From NCBI GenBank assembly GCA_964405075.1, contig CAYOMP010000169.1, positions 1 through 5,984 of the forward strand: a stretch of 5,984 nt of DNA, read 5' to 3'. The notes below the pieces were generated by a model. It did not search any database and was not told the DNA's origin. It saw only the letters and a program-made list of their open reading frames with translations. The stretch is from CAYOMP01 sp964405075 (GTDB lineage: Bacteria > Bacillota > Clostridia > Lachnospirales > Lachnospiraceae). The position numbers and the translations under genes are program-made. Shown here piece after piece: positions 5,824 through 5,984 of the stretch (position 1 is the first letter of the stretch; every line of letters begins with the position of its first letter).

Positions 5824-5929
5824 CATATTTCATAATATAGTGATAAAGTATGCGTTTTCAGTTTCTAATTAGAAAAATGAAAATGATATTTTGACACTTG
5901 TATCATCTGGTGGTATTTTATGAAATATG
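5824..5929. repeat. 12-bp inverted repeat enclosing an inner hairpin
   Basis: CATATTTCATAA (5824-5835) is the exact reverse complement of 5918-5929, 82 bases apart. Between them lies a second imperfect hairpin: TTTTCA (5855-5860) pairs with TGAAAA (5878-5883) around the palindrome TTTCTAATTAGAAA (5862-5875). That inner hairpin, followed by ATATTTT (5886-5892 region), is the only candidate for a luxS terminator, and it is a weak one. The right arm overlaps the -10 box of the rightward promoter. The region is AT-rich, so some pairing is expected by chance. Confidence 0.4.
5891..5919 (+). promoter_or_regulatory. Near-consensus promoter reading out of the window
   Basis: A consensus -35 TTGACA (5891-5896) is separated by exactly 17 bases from TATTTT (5914-5919), which is preceded by TGG, an extended -10. 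This is the best promoter in the window. Transcription would start near 5926, just before the palindrome at 5933-5970, and would drive whatever lies beyond the right edge. Confidence 0.6.
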
Positions 5930-5932
5930 CTT

Positions 5933-5970
5933 TTTTATTTGATAGGAAAGTTCTTTCCTATCAAATAAAA
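5933..5970. repeat. Near-perfect 38-bp palindrome (18-bp arms, 2-base centre)
   Basis: Bases 5933-5950 are exactly complementary to 5953-5970, with the core GGAAAG-TT-CTTTCC. T-runs precede and A-runs follow on both strands, the opposite of an intrinsic terminator. A more GC-rich segment (CGCTCCGCG, 5971-5979) then begins and runs to the window edge. It may be the left part of a dispersed intergenic repeat or a 5'-end hairpin of the RNA from the promoter at 5891-5919. The window edge prevents deciding. Confidence 0.6.
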
Positions 5971-5984
5971 CGCTCCGCGAAGAT

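Noticed and set aside
5933..5984. The right-edge palindrome as a luxS terminator.
   Set aside because: No T-tract follows it on either strand (A-runs follow instead), it is 170 bases from the luxS stop, and a strong promoter lies between.

Overview
The low G+C content, strong AGGAGG-type ribosome binding sites, compact operons and gene families (a LuxS/UPF0303 divergent pair, a FapA/DUF342 protein, a receiver-HD-GYP response regulator, a DUF5662 protein) suggest a Clostridia chromosome, most likely a gut-type Lachnospiraceae. This placement is inferred from protein character and base composition, not from a marker gene. No transposase, phage gene, tRNA, rRNA or CRISPR array is visible.

Layout, left to right. 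(1) 2-733: the last 59 codons of a glycogen-debranching type GH13 enzyme, followed 18 bases later by a complete DUF5662 gene on the same strand. (2) 734-1167: a 434-base gap that is not empty. It holds a promoter-like sequence, a 5' stem-loop and a strong intrinsic terminator, which together look like a small RNA of about 200 nt or an attenuated leader. A further 144 nt of leader follows. (3) 1168-4491: a two-gene operon. The first gene encodes a FapA/DUF342 protein with nine exact 26-residue repeats at its N-terminus. The second encodes a receiver plus HD-GYP protein, a probable cyclic-di-GMP phosphodiesterase. (4) 4501-4546: a perfect 20-bp inverted repeat between convergent genes. (5) 4556-5059, minus strand: a UPF0303/HbpS-like protein. 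(6) 5060-5281: a divergent promoter region. (7) 5282-5761: luxS, complete with all its metal and catalytic residues. (8) 5762-5984: no gene, but a nested inverted repeat, a near-consensus promoter pointing out of the window, and an 18-bp-arm near-palindrome.

How the parts may work together. The FapA-like and HD-GYP genes are separated by only 18 bases and are almost certainly co-transcribed. A reasonable inference is a surface or motility module in which the response regulator lowers cyclic-di-GMP while the repeat-FapA protein acts as a scaffold. LuxS belongs to the activated methyl cycle (and makes the AI-2 precursor); its link to the divergent UPF0303 gene is only positional. The most interesting points are the repeat-FapA fusion, the structured RNA candidate ahead of it, and the promoter-palindrome arrangement at the right edge.
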